From contig CAVFZY010000020.1 of assembly GCA_963627135.1 (NCBI GenBank), forward strand, positions 62,001-126,000: a DNA stretch of 64,000 nt, given 5' to 3'. The position numbers and the translations under genes were made by a program. The notes beneath the pieces were generated by a model, which saw nothing but the letters and a program-made list of their open reading frames with translations, searched no databases and was not told the DNA's origin. Source of the stretch: CAG-103 sp963627135. GTDB lineage: Bacteria > Bacillota > Clostridia > Oscillospirales > Oscillospiraceae. Positions 28,094-36,744 of the stretch are shown here, piece by piece. The stretch's first letter is position 1. Each line of letters opens with the position of its first letter.

Positions 28094-29278
28094 TCAGCAG
28101 ATGCTCATTTTAACTGTTTTTCCGGCCGTGGTCAGCATATCGCGCAATTCCTGCACAAGCTGCAGCTTTCGCTCAAAGCCGAAGCCACCGTCCTGCTGGG
28201 CAAGGTTGATGGCATTGCCGAAGAGGACGTTGATCTCCGTCGCCTCCTCGAGCAGAATGAGCGCGAGCCGGGACGCGCCGTCCTTCATTCTGGCAAGCTC
28301 CAGCGTATACATGCCGTCGGCGAGATAGGCCTTGATGCGCTCCATGGTCGCATTGAGTGTCACGACGCCCTCGGTCGTGAGGTCCACACCGTGGATTTCA
28401 CTCATCGGCGGCACTTCCTCCGTGCCGCTGCCTGACAGTGTGCGCACTTTGACACCCAGATACTCCGCAACGGCCTTGGCCGTGCTGCCGCCGCAGACGA
28501 TGTGCTTGCCCTCCTTGCCGAAGAACAGGCGCATGGTGCTCAAATCGTCATCCTTGCTCTCGGGCGGGCCAATCATGATATTGACCGGGCAGCGCTCGCG
28601 CAGGCGCGCGACGACAACGGTCGTATCGTCATGCATGGCGTCAAGGTCGAGTGTCTTAACAGTCGAGAGGATGCTGGCCGCCATGCGCTGAGCGGAAACG
28701 TTCGGCGTGTAGTTGCGCAGGATAAAGTCCTCAATATCCTGCTGCGCCCAGCCGGCGTCCGTCGTCACGCCGCGGCCGGCCTCCGACACTCCGTCGCTGA
28801 ACAGGACGAGCATATCGCCGACGTCGAAATGCAGAGGGCTCTCGTGCAGCTCCTTTTCCTGAATGAAGTTCACAGAATAGTTGTACTTCGCGATCGCACC
28901 GTCATGCACGAACACGGCGCTCGGATTGTCATACTGGATCAGACGCACACGGCTGTCATTTGTCTGCAGGATCGTGAAGGTCGCATAGGCGAGCCTGCGC
29001 TCCTTGCACATGGGCAGCGTCTCGGCCACAGTCGTGACGCACTCTTCGATCGGCACATCGCCCTTAAGCATCGTCGTGAGCATGGTCGCGGTCAGCGTGG
29101 AGAGAATGTTCGCCTTGACGCCGCTGCCAAGGCCGTCGGAGAGGATGACTGTCGCGTCGTCATCGGCCCATTCCAGAACGCACTGGTCGCCGCAGAGGGT
29201 CTCCCCGTCCTTGTTGCGGCTGATGACGCTGATATCCCACACGGTATTGCTGCAGCGATTCATTCGTTTACGCATCAT
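28094..29278 (-). CDS. SpoIIE-type PP2C serine phosphatase
   Basis: About 394 residues. A SpoIIE/PP2C catalytic domain (about 10-215) shows the metal-binding motifs ILSDGLGSGVKAN and LVLFSDGVSEAG and the late HDDTTVVVARL. A separate C-terminal region (about 225-394) of unknown fold follows. It has no membrane segments, unlike true SpoIIE, so it is not the sporulation phosphatase itself. The start at 29278 has GAGGA 8 bases upstream and overlaps the hydrogenase-like gene by 11 bases. Tight coupling to a sensory hydrogenase suggests it is the output of that sensor; its protein substrate is unknown. Confidence 0.85.
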   Translation of the reverse strand: MMRKRMNRCSNTVWDISVISRNKDGETLCGDQCVLEWADDDATVILSDGLGSGVKANILSTLTATMLTTMLKGDVPIEECVTTVAETLPMCKERRLAYATFTILQTNDSRVRLIQYDNPSAVFVHDGAIAKYNYSVNFIQEKELHESPLHFDVGDMLVLFSDGVSEAGRGVTTDAGWAQQDIEDFILRNYTPNVSAQRMAASILSTVKTLDLDAMHDDTTVVVARLRERCPVNIMIGPPESKDDDLSTMRLFFGKEGKHIVCGGSTAKAVAEYLGVKVRTLSGSGTEEVPPMSEIHGVDLTTEGVVTLNATMERIKAYLADGMYTLELARMKDGASRLALILLEEATEINVLFGNAINLAQQDGGFGFERKLQLVQELRDMLTTAGKTVKMSIC

Positions 29279-30959
29279 CGTCGCTGTCCTCATCAAGCAT
29301 GATGGCCTCCTTCAGGTCATGGACCGCTACCTTGGTCTCCGCCGCCGTCTCGCCAAGCAGGCTCGCGATCTCGTGGACGATGCGCAGCTGGTTGGCGATG
29401 ATATCGTCCGCCAGATCGGCTGCGTGGATCTTCGTCTTCTGGATCTTGTTGCGGCGCTGGCGCGCTTTCGTCACATCGCGCATGATGCAGGTGAAGAGCG
29501 TCCGCTCCGGGTCGCAGATGAAAATGCGCTCGAGATAGACGTTATAATCGGCAAGGAAAACCTCGTCCGTGACCTGCGTTTCCTCTTGGGTGATCATCTT
29601 CACGAAATCGTACTCGTCCATGATGCGCGAGACCGGGTAGCCGATGATGTCCGCCGGATCCTTGATGCCGAAAATCTTGCAGGCCGCCTTGTTGATCTGC
29701 TTGACCTTCAGCTTCTTGCCGACGGTGACGATGCCCTCCGGTGAGACGTTGATGATCTTCTCGGAATAGGTCTCGGCACGCTCTTTCATGTACGGCATGC
29801 ACATGCTGATCTCGGCGCGGCCCTCATAGACGGCGACGGCCTTGTCGCGGCAGGTGCGGTAGCCGCACAGGCCGCAGTTGAGCTCATCCGCCGGGCTGAA
29901 TTTGCCCATTTTGCGCAGAATACCGTTGATGACGGAGTCCGGCGGCAAGTCGATCGGGTGCTTCTTGTCAATGAGGACACGGCGCATATCCACAGGCTCC
30001 TGAATGTCGAAGTTTTTTCCGCCGCCAGCACTCTTGATCACGCGGCGGCGCGACTCGAGCAGGTTCGTGCGCTTCTGCCGGAAAGCAAGACCGCCAACGC
30101 AATTGCCATGGCAGGCAGCGATCTCGATAAAGCAGTTGCGCAGCTCACCGTTGACGACGCTCTTGAGCGTCTGAATGCTGTCATCCAGACCGTCGAGGAA
30201 CAGATAATCGCGCCCGGAATCGAGCGACATGGACTGCAGGACCCCGTTTGTGATCGTGTAACCGCGCGAGAGCATCGGCTCATCCTCCGGCACATTGGGA
30301 TTGACGGCAACGCCGGCCTCATGCATCCAGTCCTCGAGCTCCGTGAACGTGATGTCGTAATCGGCGCCGACGCTCTCAAAGCGCGTTGTCTCCTCCTTCT
30401 TGGAGATACATGGACTGATATAGACAACGGTCGCGCCCGGATAACGCTTGCGCAGCAGCACGGCATGCGCCTGCATCGGCGAGAGCACCGGAGCCAGATA
30501 CGGCAGCGCCTCCGGCAGATGCTTTTCCACATAGAGCACGATCGTCGAACAGCCGGACGTAATGATCGGCGCATCGCCTGGCTGACGTGCGAGCTCCTCG
30601 AGCTGCTTCTTGACCAGATAGGCGCCTTCAGCCGTCTCGAACGCCGCCGTAAAGCCGAGTTTTTTGAGCGGCTCGGCGATACCCTGAAAACCGGGGGTGT
30701 CAAAATAAGCGATGTAGGAAGAATCGACGCTCACAACGACCTGCTGGCCAGATGCGATCAGCTCCTGGATCTGCGCGACGTCGCTGATGTCCTCCTTGGC
30801 ATGCTGCGGGCAGACGGACACGCAGTTGCCGCAGAGAATGCAGTCGCTGGAAATGATCTGTGCATGGCCCTTGTAAACGCGGATGGACTTGACCGGGCAA
30901 AACCGGACGCATTTGTAGCAGTTTTTGCAGTTGGCCTGTTTGAAACGCAGAACATCCAT
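29268..30959 (-). CDS. hydS: Sensory [FeFe]-hydrogenase-like protein with ferredoxin, Fe-S and PAS domains
   Basis: 563 residues. An N-terminal 2[4Fe-4S] ferredoxin (CKNCYKCVRFCP, CILCGNCVSVCP; residues 11-50) precedes an [FeFe]-hydrogenase H-cluster domain (about 75-300). The cluster cysteines are Cys137 (TSGC), Cys184 (SPCISKKEE), Cys283 and Cys287 (ACHGNC). A further four-cysteine cluster domain (CGLCGYRTC, about 362-387), a PAS domain (about 400-495) and a charged C-terminus follow. Gly136 replaces the usual proton-relay cysteine of catalytic enzymes, as expected for a sensor. It overlaps the SpoIIE-type phosphatase gene. The symbol is by family; hydrogen sensing is inferred. Confidence 0.85.
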   Translation of the reverse strand: MDVLRFKQANCKNCYKCVRFCPVKSIRVYKGHAQIISSDCILCGNCVSVCPQHAKEDISDVAQIQELIASGQQVVVSVDSSYIAYFDTPGFQGIAEPLKKLGFTAAFETAEGAYLVKKQLEELARQPGDAPIITSGCSTIVLYVEKHLPEALPYLAPVLSPMQAHAVLLRKRYPGATVVYISPCISKKEETTRFESVGADYDITFTELEDWMHEAGVAVNPNVPEDEPMLSRGYTITNGVLQSMSLDSGRDYLFLDGLDDSIQTLKSVVNGELRNCFIEIAACHGNCVGGLAFRQKRTNLLESRRRVIKSAGGGKNFDIQEPVDMRRVLIDKKHPIDLPPDSVINGILRKMGKFSPADELNCGLCGYRTCRDKAVAVYEGRAEISMCMPYMKERAETYSEKIINVSPEGIVTVGKKLKVKQINKAACKIFGIKDPADIIGYPVSRIMDEYDFVKMITQEETQVTDEVFLADYNVYLERIFICDPERTLFTCIMRDVTKARQRRNKIQKTKIHAADLADDIIANQLRIVHEIASLLGETAAETKVAVHDLKEAIMLDEDSDDDA

Positions 30960-31012
30960 GGGGCTCCCGCCTTTCTGTGAAAATTTATGTTGTGTATGTC
31001 TTCTAATGTAGC

Positions 31013-31045
31013 ATAAAACCGCGCGGGACACAAGCCCCGCGCGGT
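31013..31045 (-). terminator. Terminator after the uridine-kinase-like gene
   Basis: ACCGCGCGGG (31018-31027) pairs with CCCGCGCGGT (31036-31045), followed on the minus strand by TTT and an A/T tract. Confidence 0.75.
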
Positions 31046-31060
31046 CATCCGCAGTTCGAT

Positions 31061-31630
31061 TCAATGTTCCAGACAAAGGTCGGCGCGTTCCGCGACCTGA
31101 AACCGTGTGAAATACGTCTCCTCCATCGGAATCCAGACGTTCGTGAACATCGGCAGCATCTTTTCGCCGCTGCGCGCGGCAATGCGGCGGCGCTGCTCCT
31201 CCGGACCGACCGAGAGAAACACGTGCAGATCATAAAGATCCCACGATGCCGGATGGCAGGAATAGGAGCCCTCAATGATATTGACCGCCCTTGCCTCTGC
31301 GTGCACCTGCGCGAGCAGCTGCTGCGTGTGGCAGTCATAAGGGCGGTACGTCACCGCCTGCCCATCGTGCAGTGGGCGGAGCACCTCGGTCAGAAAACGC
31401 TCAAAGTCCACGTTGCCGCCCGGCTGGTGCAGGCGCTCCGGCGTGCGCTGCTCCGGGCGGAGAAAAAAGTCGTCCATGTGGAACACATTGCAGCCGAGCT
31501 GCGCCTGAAGGGACGCGGCCAGCGTGGTCTTTCCGGCGGCGCATCGGCCGTCAATGGCAACGAGTACGCGCGGCTGCACGGCTGCGAGCGCACGGATGTG
31601 CTGCAAAAGAGCGGTTTCAAAATCAGTCAT
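31061..31630 (-). CDS. Uridine kinase-like P-loop protein
   Basis: 189 residues. Walker A AIDGRCAAGKTTLAASL lies near residue 30, followed by VFHMDDFFLRPEQRTPERLH and GGNVDFERFLTEVLRPL, the pattern of the uridine kinase/phosphoribulokinase family. The late segment NIIEGSYSCHPASWDLYDLH matches small stand-alone members annotated as uridine kinase. Nucleoside substrate is not proven. I use the ATG at 31630; a GTG three codons upstream is in frame. It is a single-gene unit ending in a strong hairpin. Confidence 0.8.
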   Translation of the reverse strand: MTDFETALLQHIRALAAVQPRVLVAIDGRCAAGKTTLAASLQAQLGCNVFHMDDFFLRPEQRTPERLHQPGGNVDFERFLTEVLRPLHDGQAVTYRPYDCHTQQLLAQVHAEARAVNIIEGSYSCHPASWDLYDLHVFLSVGPEEQRRRIAARSGEKMLPMFTNVWIPMEETYFTRFQVAERADLCLEH

Positions 31631-31710
31631 ACATAGCACCTGCCGTCAAGAGGATGTCTTATCATAATCCCACAAACGCGCGCTGTCAAACCGGGGATTT
31701 CCAGCGCGGA

Positions 31711-31750
31711 AAAAGCCGCCGGCAGACGCCTCATCAGCATCAGCCGGCGG
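31711..31750 (-). terminator. Terminator of the suf operon
   Basis: CCGCCGGC pairs with GCCGGCGG (stems at 31716-31723 and 31743-31750), with a 19-base loop, followed on the minus strand by CTTTTT. It comes 11 bases after the sufU stop. Confidence 0.8.
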
Positions 31751-31760
31751 TGGGAACGGC

Positions 31761-32195
31761 TTACTCTTCGACCTTGCCGGTCAGCGCCTCGCTGAGCGTG
31801 CGCCAACCGAGCATGGCACATTTCACACGCGCGGGCATGTGCGCGATATCCTTGAGAGCCGAGGCTTCTTCAAGACTCTCGATCTCTTCCTCGGTCGCCT
31901 CGCCGTGGATCATGCGCAGGAAGGTGCGGCCCATTTCCAGCGCCTTTTCCTTCTTCTGCCCCACGATCATGCCGAGCATGATGTCCGCTGACGCCTGCGA
32001 GATGGCGCAGCCGTCGCCGACAAAGCCGCCGTCAGTGATGACATCGCCGTCGGTCTTGAGCTTGAGGACGATGTTGTCGCCGCAGCTCGGGTTCACGCCT
32101 GCGAGCTCAATGTCTGCGTCCGGAATGTCGTGCTTGAACTCCGGATGGATGTTGTGCTCGGTCAGGATCTCGTTATAGAAACTTCTATTTTCCAT
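31761..32195 (-). CDS. sufU: SufU-type Fe-S cluster assembly protein
   Basis: 144 residues, NifU/IscU-fold. Three conserved cysteines are visible: Cys38 in NPSCGDNI, Cys63-region in GDGCAISQASA, and the C-terminal one in RVKCAMLGW, with Asp40 beside the first. In Bacillota SufU is a zinc-dependent sulfurtransferase accepting persulfide from SufS. The 20-odd residue insert between the second and third cysteine (ATEEEIESLEEASALKDI) is typical of SufU versus IscU. It overlaps sufS by 11 bases and is the last gene of sufCBDSU. Confidence 0.94.
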   Translation of the reverse strand: MENRSFYNEILTEHNIHPEFKHDIPDADIELAGVNPSCGDNIVLKLKTDGDVITDGGFVGDGCAISQASADIMLGMIVGQKKEKALEMGRTFLRMIHGEATEEEIESLEEASALKDIAHMPARVKCAMLGWRTLSEALTGKVEE

Positions 32196-33399
32196 ATCCC
32201 ATACGCTCCCTCAGGGTCGAGAGGCTCACGATGAACCGGTCGACATCCTCATCGGTGTTGTAGAAGGCAAAGCTGGCACGGGCCGTCGCGTTCAGGCCGA
32301 GGTGCGTGAGCAGCGGCTGCGCACAGTGGTGACCGGCGCGGATGTTCACACCGTCGGACGCCATGATCTCACTAATGTCGTGCGGGTGCACGCCGTCGAC
32401 CGTAAATGTGATGATGCCGTTATGATCCTCCGGCTTGTCCGTGCCGAGCACATGCACATGCGGCACGGACAGCACACGCGCGAGAGCGTTGACCGTCAGA
32501 TCGTGCTCGCGCTGCTGGATGGTGTCAAAGCCGACACTCTGCACGTACTGAATGGCAGCAGCCAGACCGGCCGCGCCGGCGGCATTGACCGTACCGGCCT
32601 CAAATTTATGCGGCAATTCGGCATAGACGGCGCCCGTGCGCGCGACGGATTCGATCATCTCTCCGCCGGAGAGAAACGGCGGCATTTCCTCGAGCAGGTC
32701 CTCCCTGCCGTACAGCCCGCCGATGCCCATGGGGCCAAAGACCTTGTGGCCCGAGAAGGCGAAGAAATCCGCGCCCAGCTCCTGCACGTTCACCGGCATG
32801 TGCGGCGTGCTCTGTGCGCCGTCCACGACCATGACCGCGCCCTTTTTGTGCGCCATGGCAGCGACCTCCCGCACCGGGTATTTCCGGCCGAGGACGTTCG
32901 ACACCTGCGTCATGGCGACGATCTTCGTGCGCTCGGTGATAAGCGATTCGATCTGCTGAAGATCCATACTGCCGTCGGGCGCGCACTCGATAAACTTCAG
33001 CTCCGCACCCGTCTGGCGACAGACCATCTGCCAAGGCAGCAGGTCACTGTGGTGCTCCATGATGGACACGAGCACCTCATCGCCCGCTTTCACATGCGTC
33101 AGGCCATAGCTGTAAGCAACCAAGTTCAGGCTCTCGGTCGTGTTGCGGGTGAAGATGATCTCGCGCACCGACTTTGCGCCGATGAAATCGCGCACGTTCT
33201 CGCGCGCCTGCTCATAAATATCGGTCGCCTCGACGCTCAGCGGATACAGGCCGCGCAGGGGGTTTGCGTTGTGGCAGCGGTAGAAATCCGCCACCGCGTC
33301 GAGCACACACTGCGGGCGCTGGGCCGTGGCCGCGTTGTCGATATAGGCGACGTCCGTATGCTGAAAGATCGGAAAATCATTTTTGTAGTTATACGCCAT
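32185..33399 (-). CDS. sufS: Cysteine desulfurase SufS
   Basis: PLP enzyme that takes sulfur from cysteine for Fe-S clusters. 404 residues, class V aminotransferase fold. Landmarks: DNAATAQRP at the start, NTTESLNLVAYSYG, EHHSDLLPWQ, VDGAQSTPH (cofactor Asp), FSGHKVFGPMGIG with the Schiff-base lysine, and the catalytic cysteine in RAGHHCAQPL. It lies between sufD and sufU with short overlaps on both sides, so the enzyme and its acceptor are co-produced. Confidence 0.96.
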   Translation of the reverse strand: MAYNYKNDFPIFQHTDVAYIDNAATAQRPQCVLDAVADFYRCHNANPLRGLYPLSVEATDIYEQARENVRDFIGAKSVREIIFTRNTTESLNLVAYSYGLTHVKAGDEVLVSIMEHHSDLLPWQMVCRQTGAELKFIECAPDGSMDLQQIESLITERTKIVAMTQVSNVLGRKYPVREVAAMAHKKGAVMVVDGAQSTPHMPVNVQELGADFFAFSGHKVFGPMGIGGLYGREDLLEEMPPFLSGGEMIESVARTGAVYAELPHKFEAGTVNAAGAAGLAAAIQYVQSVGFDTIQQREHDLTVNALARVLSVPHVHVLGTDKPEDHNGIITFTVDGVHPHDISEIMASDGVNIRAGHHCAQPLLTHLGLNATARASFAFYNTDEDVDRFIVSLSTLRERMGYGK

Positions 33400-34330
33400 C
33401 GTTCAGTTCCTCCTCCAGCGTCTGAAGAATCTGCGCGCGCAGCGCTTCATCGTCCACCGTGCGGGCAAAGCGCTCGATGGATGCGCGGGCCAGGATGTTT
33501 TCAGCCTGTTCGCGGAAGATGCCGCGGCTCTCAAAGTAAAACAGCGTCTCATCATCGAGCTCGCCGATGGTCGCGCCGTGGTTGCCAACGACGTTTTCCT
33601 CGGCACAGAGGATAAGCGGCACCGTCTTGTTGACAACATCGTCGCCGAGCATGAGTACCGTTTCCTTCTCGTTGCCGACGGAGTTGGCCGAACCGGTCTT
33701 AAAGTCGATCGTGCCGCGGAAGGTTTTCTTCGCCGCGTCCTTGAGCGCGCCGGACGTGTCGATCTCACACTCCGTGTTCTTGCCGTAGTGGTTGACGACG
33801 ACGTTGACGTCGATCGTCTGGCTGCTGCGGCCAAAATAGCCGATCTGTGCCGAATAACGGCTGCCGTCGCCGACGAGCTCCGTGTCGTTGCCCGAATACA
33901 GGTCGCCCCTGCCCATGAGGATCTGCGTCATGTCCACGCCGGCGTCGGGCGCGCAGTCCGCATCCGTTCTGGCATAGAGCAGCGCACCATCCTGTGCACC
34001 GAGCACCTGCACAAGGCGCAAAGACGCACGCTCATGCAGCGTCAGCGCCGTTTCCACGGCGAAGCTGCCCTGCGCATCCAGCACCATATACACCGTTGCC
34101 TGCACGCCGGCGGCCACATCGACCGTGATGTGCTTACGGCTGCAGCCCTCGGCACCGGTCAGGCGGATGTGCAGCGGCTGCGCCTGATTTTCTGTTGTAA
34201 TTTCATATGCATCCGTCCCGAGATCGGCCGTTTCGGCCACATTCCACGGGATGGTCGCTTCGTTGACATTGAGATGGTTCCACGTTCTGGTCGGCAGTTT
34301 GTTGACGACCAGCTGTTCACGCGTATTCAC
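33389..34330 (-). CDS. sufD: SufD-type subunit of the SufBCD scaffold
   Basis: 313 residues of the SufB/SufD beta-helix family. Recognisable by the C-terminal pattern KKTFRGTIDFKTGSANSVGN, LLCAEENVVGNHGATIGELD and DETLFYFESRGIFREQAEN. It is shorter than E. coli SufD (about 420) because the N-terminal helical part is reduced; similar short forms occur in Clostridia. It pairs with SufB on the SufC dimer to form the cluster-building scaffold. It lies 27 bases after sufB and overlaps sufS by 11. Confidence 0.92.
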   Translation of the reverse strand: MNTREQLVVNKLPTRTWNHLNVNEATIPWNVAETADLGTDAYEITTENQAQPLHIRLTGAEGCSRKHITVDVAAGVQATVYMVLDAQGSFAVETALTLHERASLRLVQVLGAQDGALLYARTDADCAPDAGVDMTQILMGRGDLYSGNDTELVGDGSRYSAQIGYFGRSSQTIDVNVVVNHYGKNTECEIDTSGALKDAAKKTFRGTIDFKTGSANSVGNEKETVLMLGDDVVNKTVPLILCAEENVVGNHGATIGELDDETLFYFESRGIFREQAENILARASIERFARTVDDEALRAQILQTLEEELNDGV

Positions 34331-34357
34331 GATATTCCCTCCTTTCGGAATATGCGG

Positions 34358-35764
34358 TCAGCCGATGCTGCCCTTCATCTCCAGACGAATGAGATTGTTC
34401 ATTTCCACCGCATACTCCAGCGGCAGCTCCTTGGAGACGTTGTCCGCAAAGCCGCTGACGATCAGCGCACGTGCGTCCTCCTCGCTCATGCCGCGGCTCA
34501 TGAGATAAAACACCGCTTCATTGCTGATGCTGCCGATCTTGGCCTCGTGGCCGACGGCGGCGTCCTTCGTGCGGATGTCCATGGCCGGAACGGTATCGGA
34601 GCGGGACTCGGAATCGAGCATCAGCGACTGGCAGGACACGGAGGATTTCGCGTGCTTGGCGCCCTTTTGCACCACGACGCTGCTGCGGAACGTGCTGATG
34701 CCACCGCTCTTGCTGATGGAGCGCGTGTTCATGTACGAGCTTGTGTTCTTGCCGATGTGCACGACCTTCGCGCCGGTATCGAGGTTCTGCCCCGCGCCGG
34801 CAAATGTGACGCCGGTGAACTCCATTTTGGCATTGTCGCCCTTGAGCACACTCATCGGGTACAGGCAACCGACATGGGACCCGAACGAGCCGGACACCCA
34901 CTCGATCACGCCGCCCTCTTCCACGAGCGCGCGCTTGGTGTTGAGGTTATACATGTTCTTCGACCAGTTTTCAATGGTCGAGTAGCGCAGCCTGGCGTTT
35001 TTCTTCACGTACAGCTCCACACAGCCGGCGTGGAGGTTCGCGACGTTATATTTCGGTGCCGAGCAGCCCTCGATGAAGTGCAGGCTCGCACCCTCGTCGA
35101 CGATGATGAGCGTGTGCTCGAACTGGCCTGCGCCCTTGGCGTTCAGGCGGAAGTACGACTGCAGCGGAATGGACACCTGCACGCCCTTCGGCACATACAC
35201 GAATGAGCCGCCGGACCAGACCGCGCCGTGCAGAGCAGCGAACTTATGATCACGCGGCGTGACGAGCTTCATGAAGTACTTTTGCACCATATCGGCGTAC
35301 TCGCCCTTGAGCGCGCTCTCCATATCGGTATAGACGACGCCCTGCGCGGCCACCTCGTCCTTGACGTTGTGGTACACGAGCTCGGAATCGTACTGCGCAC
35401 CGACACCGGCGAGCGATTTGCGCTCCGCCTGCGGGATGCCGAGCCGCTCGAAGGTATCTTTAATATCCTGCGGGACGTCCTTCCAGTCGTTTTTCATGTC
35501 GGTCTTGGGGCGGACATAGGTCGCGATGTGATCCACGTCCAGTCCCTCAATGGACGGGCCCCAGTCCGGGATCGGCATCTCGTTATAGATCTGCAGCGAC
35601 TCCAGCCGGAACTGCTGCATCCAGACCGGATCGTCCTTTTCCTTGGAGAGCTTGTCGATGATCTCCGGCGTCAGGCCCTCCTGCATGCGATAGGCATCGT
35701 CCTCTTTGTCGCGGATGTCATAGACGCTGCGGTCAATGTCCGCGACCTGACTTTTTCCCTTCAT
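34358..35764 (-). CDS. sufB: Fe-S cluster assembly scaffold SufB
   Basis: 468 residues, normal length. Strong family segments: SLAGVGAQYDSELVYHNVK, HKFAALHGAVWSGGSFVYVP, GQFEHTLIIVDEGASLHFIEG-CSAPKY, SYMNTRSISKSGGISTFRS, AMDIRTKDAAVGHEAKIGSI and SRGMSEEDARALIVSGF. SufB holds the nascent cluster within SufBC2D. I start at 35764 (MKGKSQVADIDRSVYDIRDK); a longer reading lies within sufC. It is 17 bases after sufC and 27 before sufD. Confidence 0.97.
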   Translation of the reverse strand: MKGKSQVADIDRSVYDIRDKEDDAYRMQEGLTPEIIDKLSKEKDDPVWMQQFRLESLQIYNEMPIPDWGPSIEGLDVDHIATYVRPKTDMKNDWKDVPQDIKDTFERLGIPQAERKSLAGVGAQYDSELVYHNVKDEVAAQGVVYTDMESALKGEYADMVQKYFMKLVTPRDHKFAALHGAVWSGGSFVYVPKGVQVSIPLQSYFRLNAKGAGQFEHTLIIVDEGASLHFIEGCSAPKYNVANLHAGCVELYVKKNARLRYSTIENWSKNMYNLNTKRALVEEGGVIEWVSGSFGSHVGCLYPMSVLKGDNAKMEFTGVTFAGAGQNLDTGAKVVHIGKNTSSYMNTRSISKSGGISTFRSSVVVQKGAKHAKSSVSCQSLMLDSESRSDTVPAMDIRTKDAAVGHEAKIGSISNEAVFYLMSRGMSEEDARALIVSGFADNVSKELPLEYAVEMNNLIRLEMKGSIG

Positions 35765-35780
35765 TCGGATCGCCTCGCTT

Positions 35781-36527
35781 TCAGTCTGCCTGGATGCCGC
35801 CAAAGCCGTTTTCGTTGATGGTGTCGACGAGCGATGCATCGCCGTTTTTCACGATGACGCCCTTTTCCATGATGTGTGCGGCGTCCACCGTCAGCGCCTC
35901 GAGAATGCGGGTGCTGTGCGTGATGATGAGCAGCGAGCCGTGCACGCGCTCACGGTAGAGCTGCACACCCTTGGAGACCGTGCGCACCGCATCGACGTCC
36001 AGGCCGGAGTCGGTCTCGTCGAGGATGGCGAGCTTCGGCTCGAGCATGAGCATCTGCAAAATTTCGGCTTTCTTTTTCTCGCCGCCGGAAAAGCCCACGT
36101 TCAGGTCGCGCTCGGCATAAGAAGCGTCCATCGCCAGCAGCTCCATCGTCTCGGCGAGCTTCTTCTTGAAATCCCAGAGGCGGATGCGCTTGCCGGTCTT
36201 CTGCTCGAGTGCGCTGCGGATAAAGGCACTGAGCGTCACTCCGGGCACCTCGAGCGGATTCTGGAAGGACAGGAAAATGCCCTTTTTCGCACGCTCATTG
36301 ACCGGCAGCTCCGTAATGTCCTCGCCGTCAAAGACGATCTTTCCGGCCGTGACCGTATACTCCGGATTGCCGGTGATCGCGTAACCGAGTGTGGACTTGC
36401 CGGTGCCGTTCGGTCCCATGAGCACGTGCGTCTCGTCTTTGCCGACGGTCAGATCCATGCCGTGCAGGATTTCCTTGTCGCCTGCGCTCACGCGCAGGCC
36501 GCTGACTTCAAGCAAGTTTTTGTTCAT
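35781..36527 (-). CDS. sufC: Fe-S assembly ATPase SufC
   Basis: ABC-type ATPase of the SufBCD scaffold. 248 residues. Walker A GPNGTGKSTLGYAITG, a Q-loop in FLSFQNPLEVPGVTL, signature GFSGGEKKKAEILQM, Walker B LAILDETDSGLD, and the H-loop in LLIITHSTRILEAL. The start at 36527 has GGAGGACG upstream. It is the first gene of the operon, preceded by a leader of about 110 bases and a near-perfect promoter. Confidence 0.97.
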   Translation of the reverse strand: MNKNLLEVSGLRVSAGDKEILHGMDLTVGKDETHVLMGPNGTGKSTLGYAITGNPEYTVTAGKIVFDGEDITELPVNERAKKGIFLSFQNPLEVPGVTLSAFIRSALEQKTGKRIRLWDFKKKLAETMELLAMDASYAERDLNVGFSGGEKKKAEILQMLMLEPKLAILDETDSGLDVDAVRTVSKGVQLYRERVHGSLLIITHSTRILEALTVDAAHIMEKGVIVKNGDASLVDTINENGFGGIQAD

Positions 36528-36643
36528 ATATGCGTCCTCCATTCCCAATGGCAGGCCGCGCCGGGCGGCACGGCTGCATAATATACACAAATTCAAAGAG
36601 GCTCTGGAGGGGTTGACACGTAATCCCTACCTCTACGGCGTGA

Positions 36644-36680
36644 ATTATATGCCTTTATTCCCATATTGTCAATAGGAATA
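36644..36680 (-). promoter_or_regulatory. suf operon promoter with overlapping imperfect dyad
   Basis: TTGACA (complement of 36667-36672), a 17-base spacer and TATAAT (complement of 36644-36649) match consensus fully. A dyad TATTCC...GGAATA (36656-36680) with an inner TATTG-T-CAATA is centred on the -35, the right place for a repressor such as an Rrf2/IscR-type regulator. No such regulator gene is in the window. Confidence 0.8.
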
Positions 36681-36695
36681 AGGAGCGGCGGCAGC

Positions 36696-36734
36696 AAAAA
36701 AGTGCGCACGGCAGCAAAACCGTACGCACTTTTA
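36696..36734 (-). terminator. Terminator of the PPC/DUF296 gene
   Basis: AAGTGCGCACGG and CCGTACGCACTT form a 12-base stem with one internal mismatch, followed on the minus strand by a run of six T. Confidence 0.85.
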
Positions 36735-36744
36735 ACACAAAGCT

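Noticed and set aside
28094..29278. Calling the phosphatase SpoIIE
   Set aside because: True SpoIIE has about ten N-terminal membrane helices and is over 800 residues. This protein is soluble, about 394 residues, and linked to a hydrogenase-like sensor.
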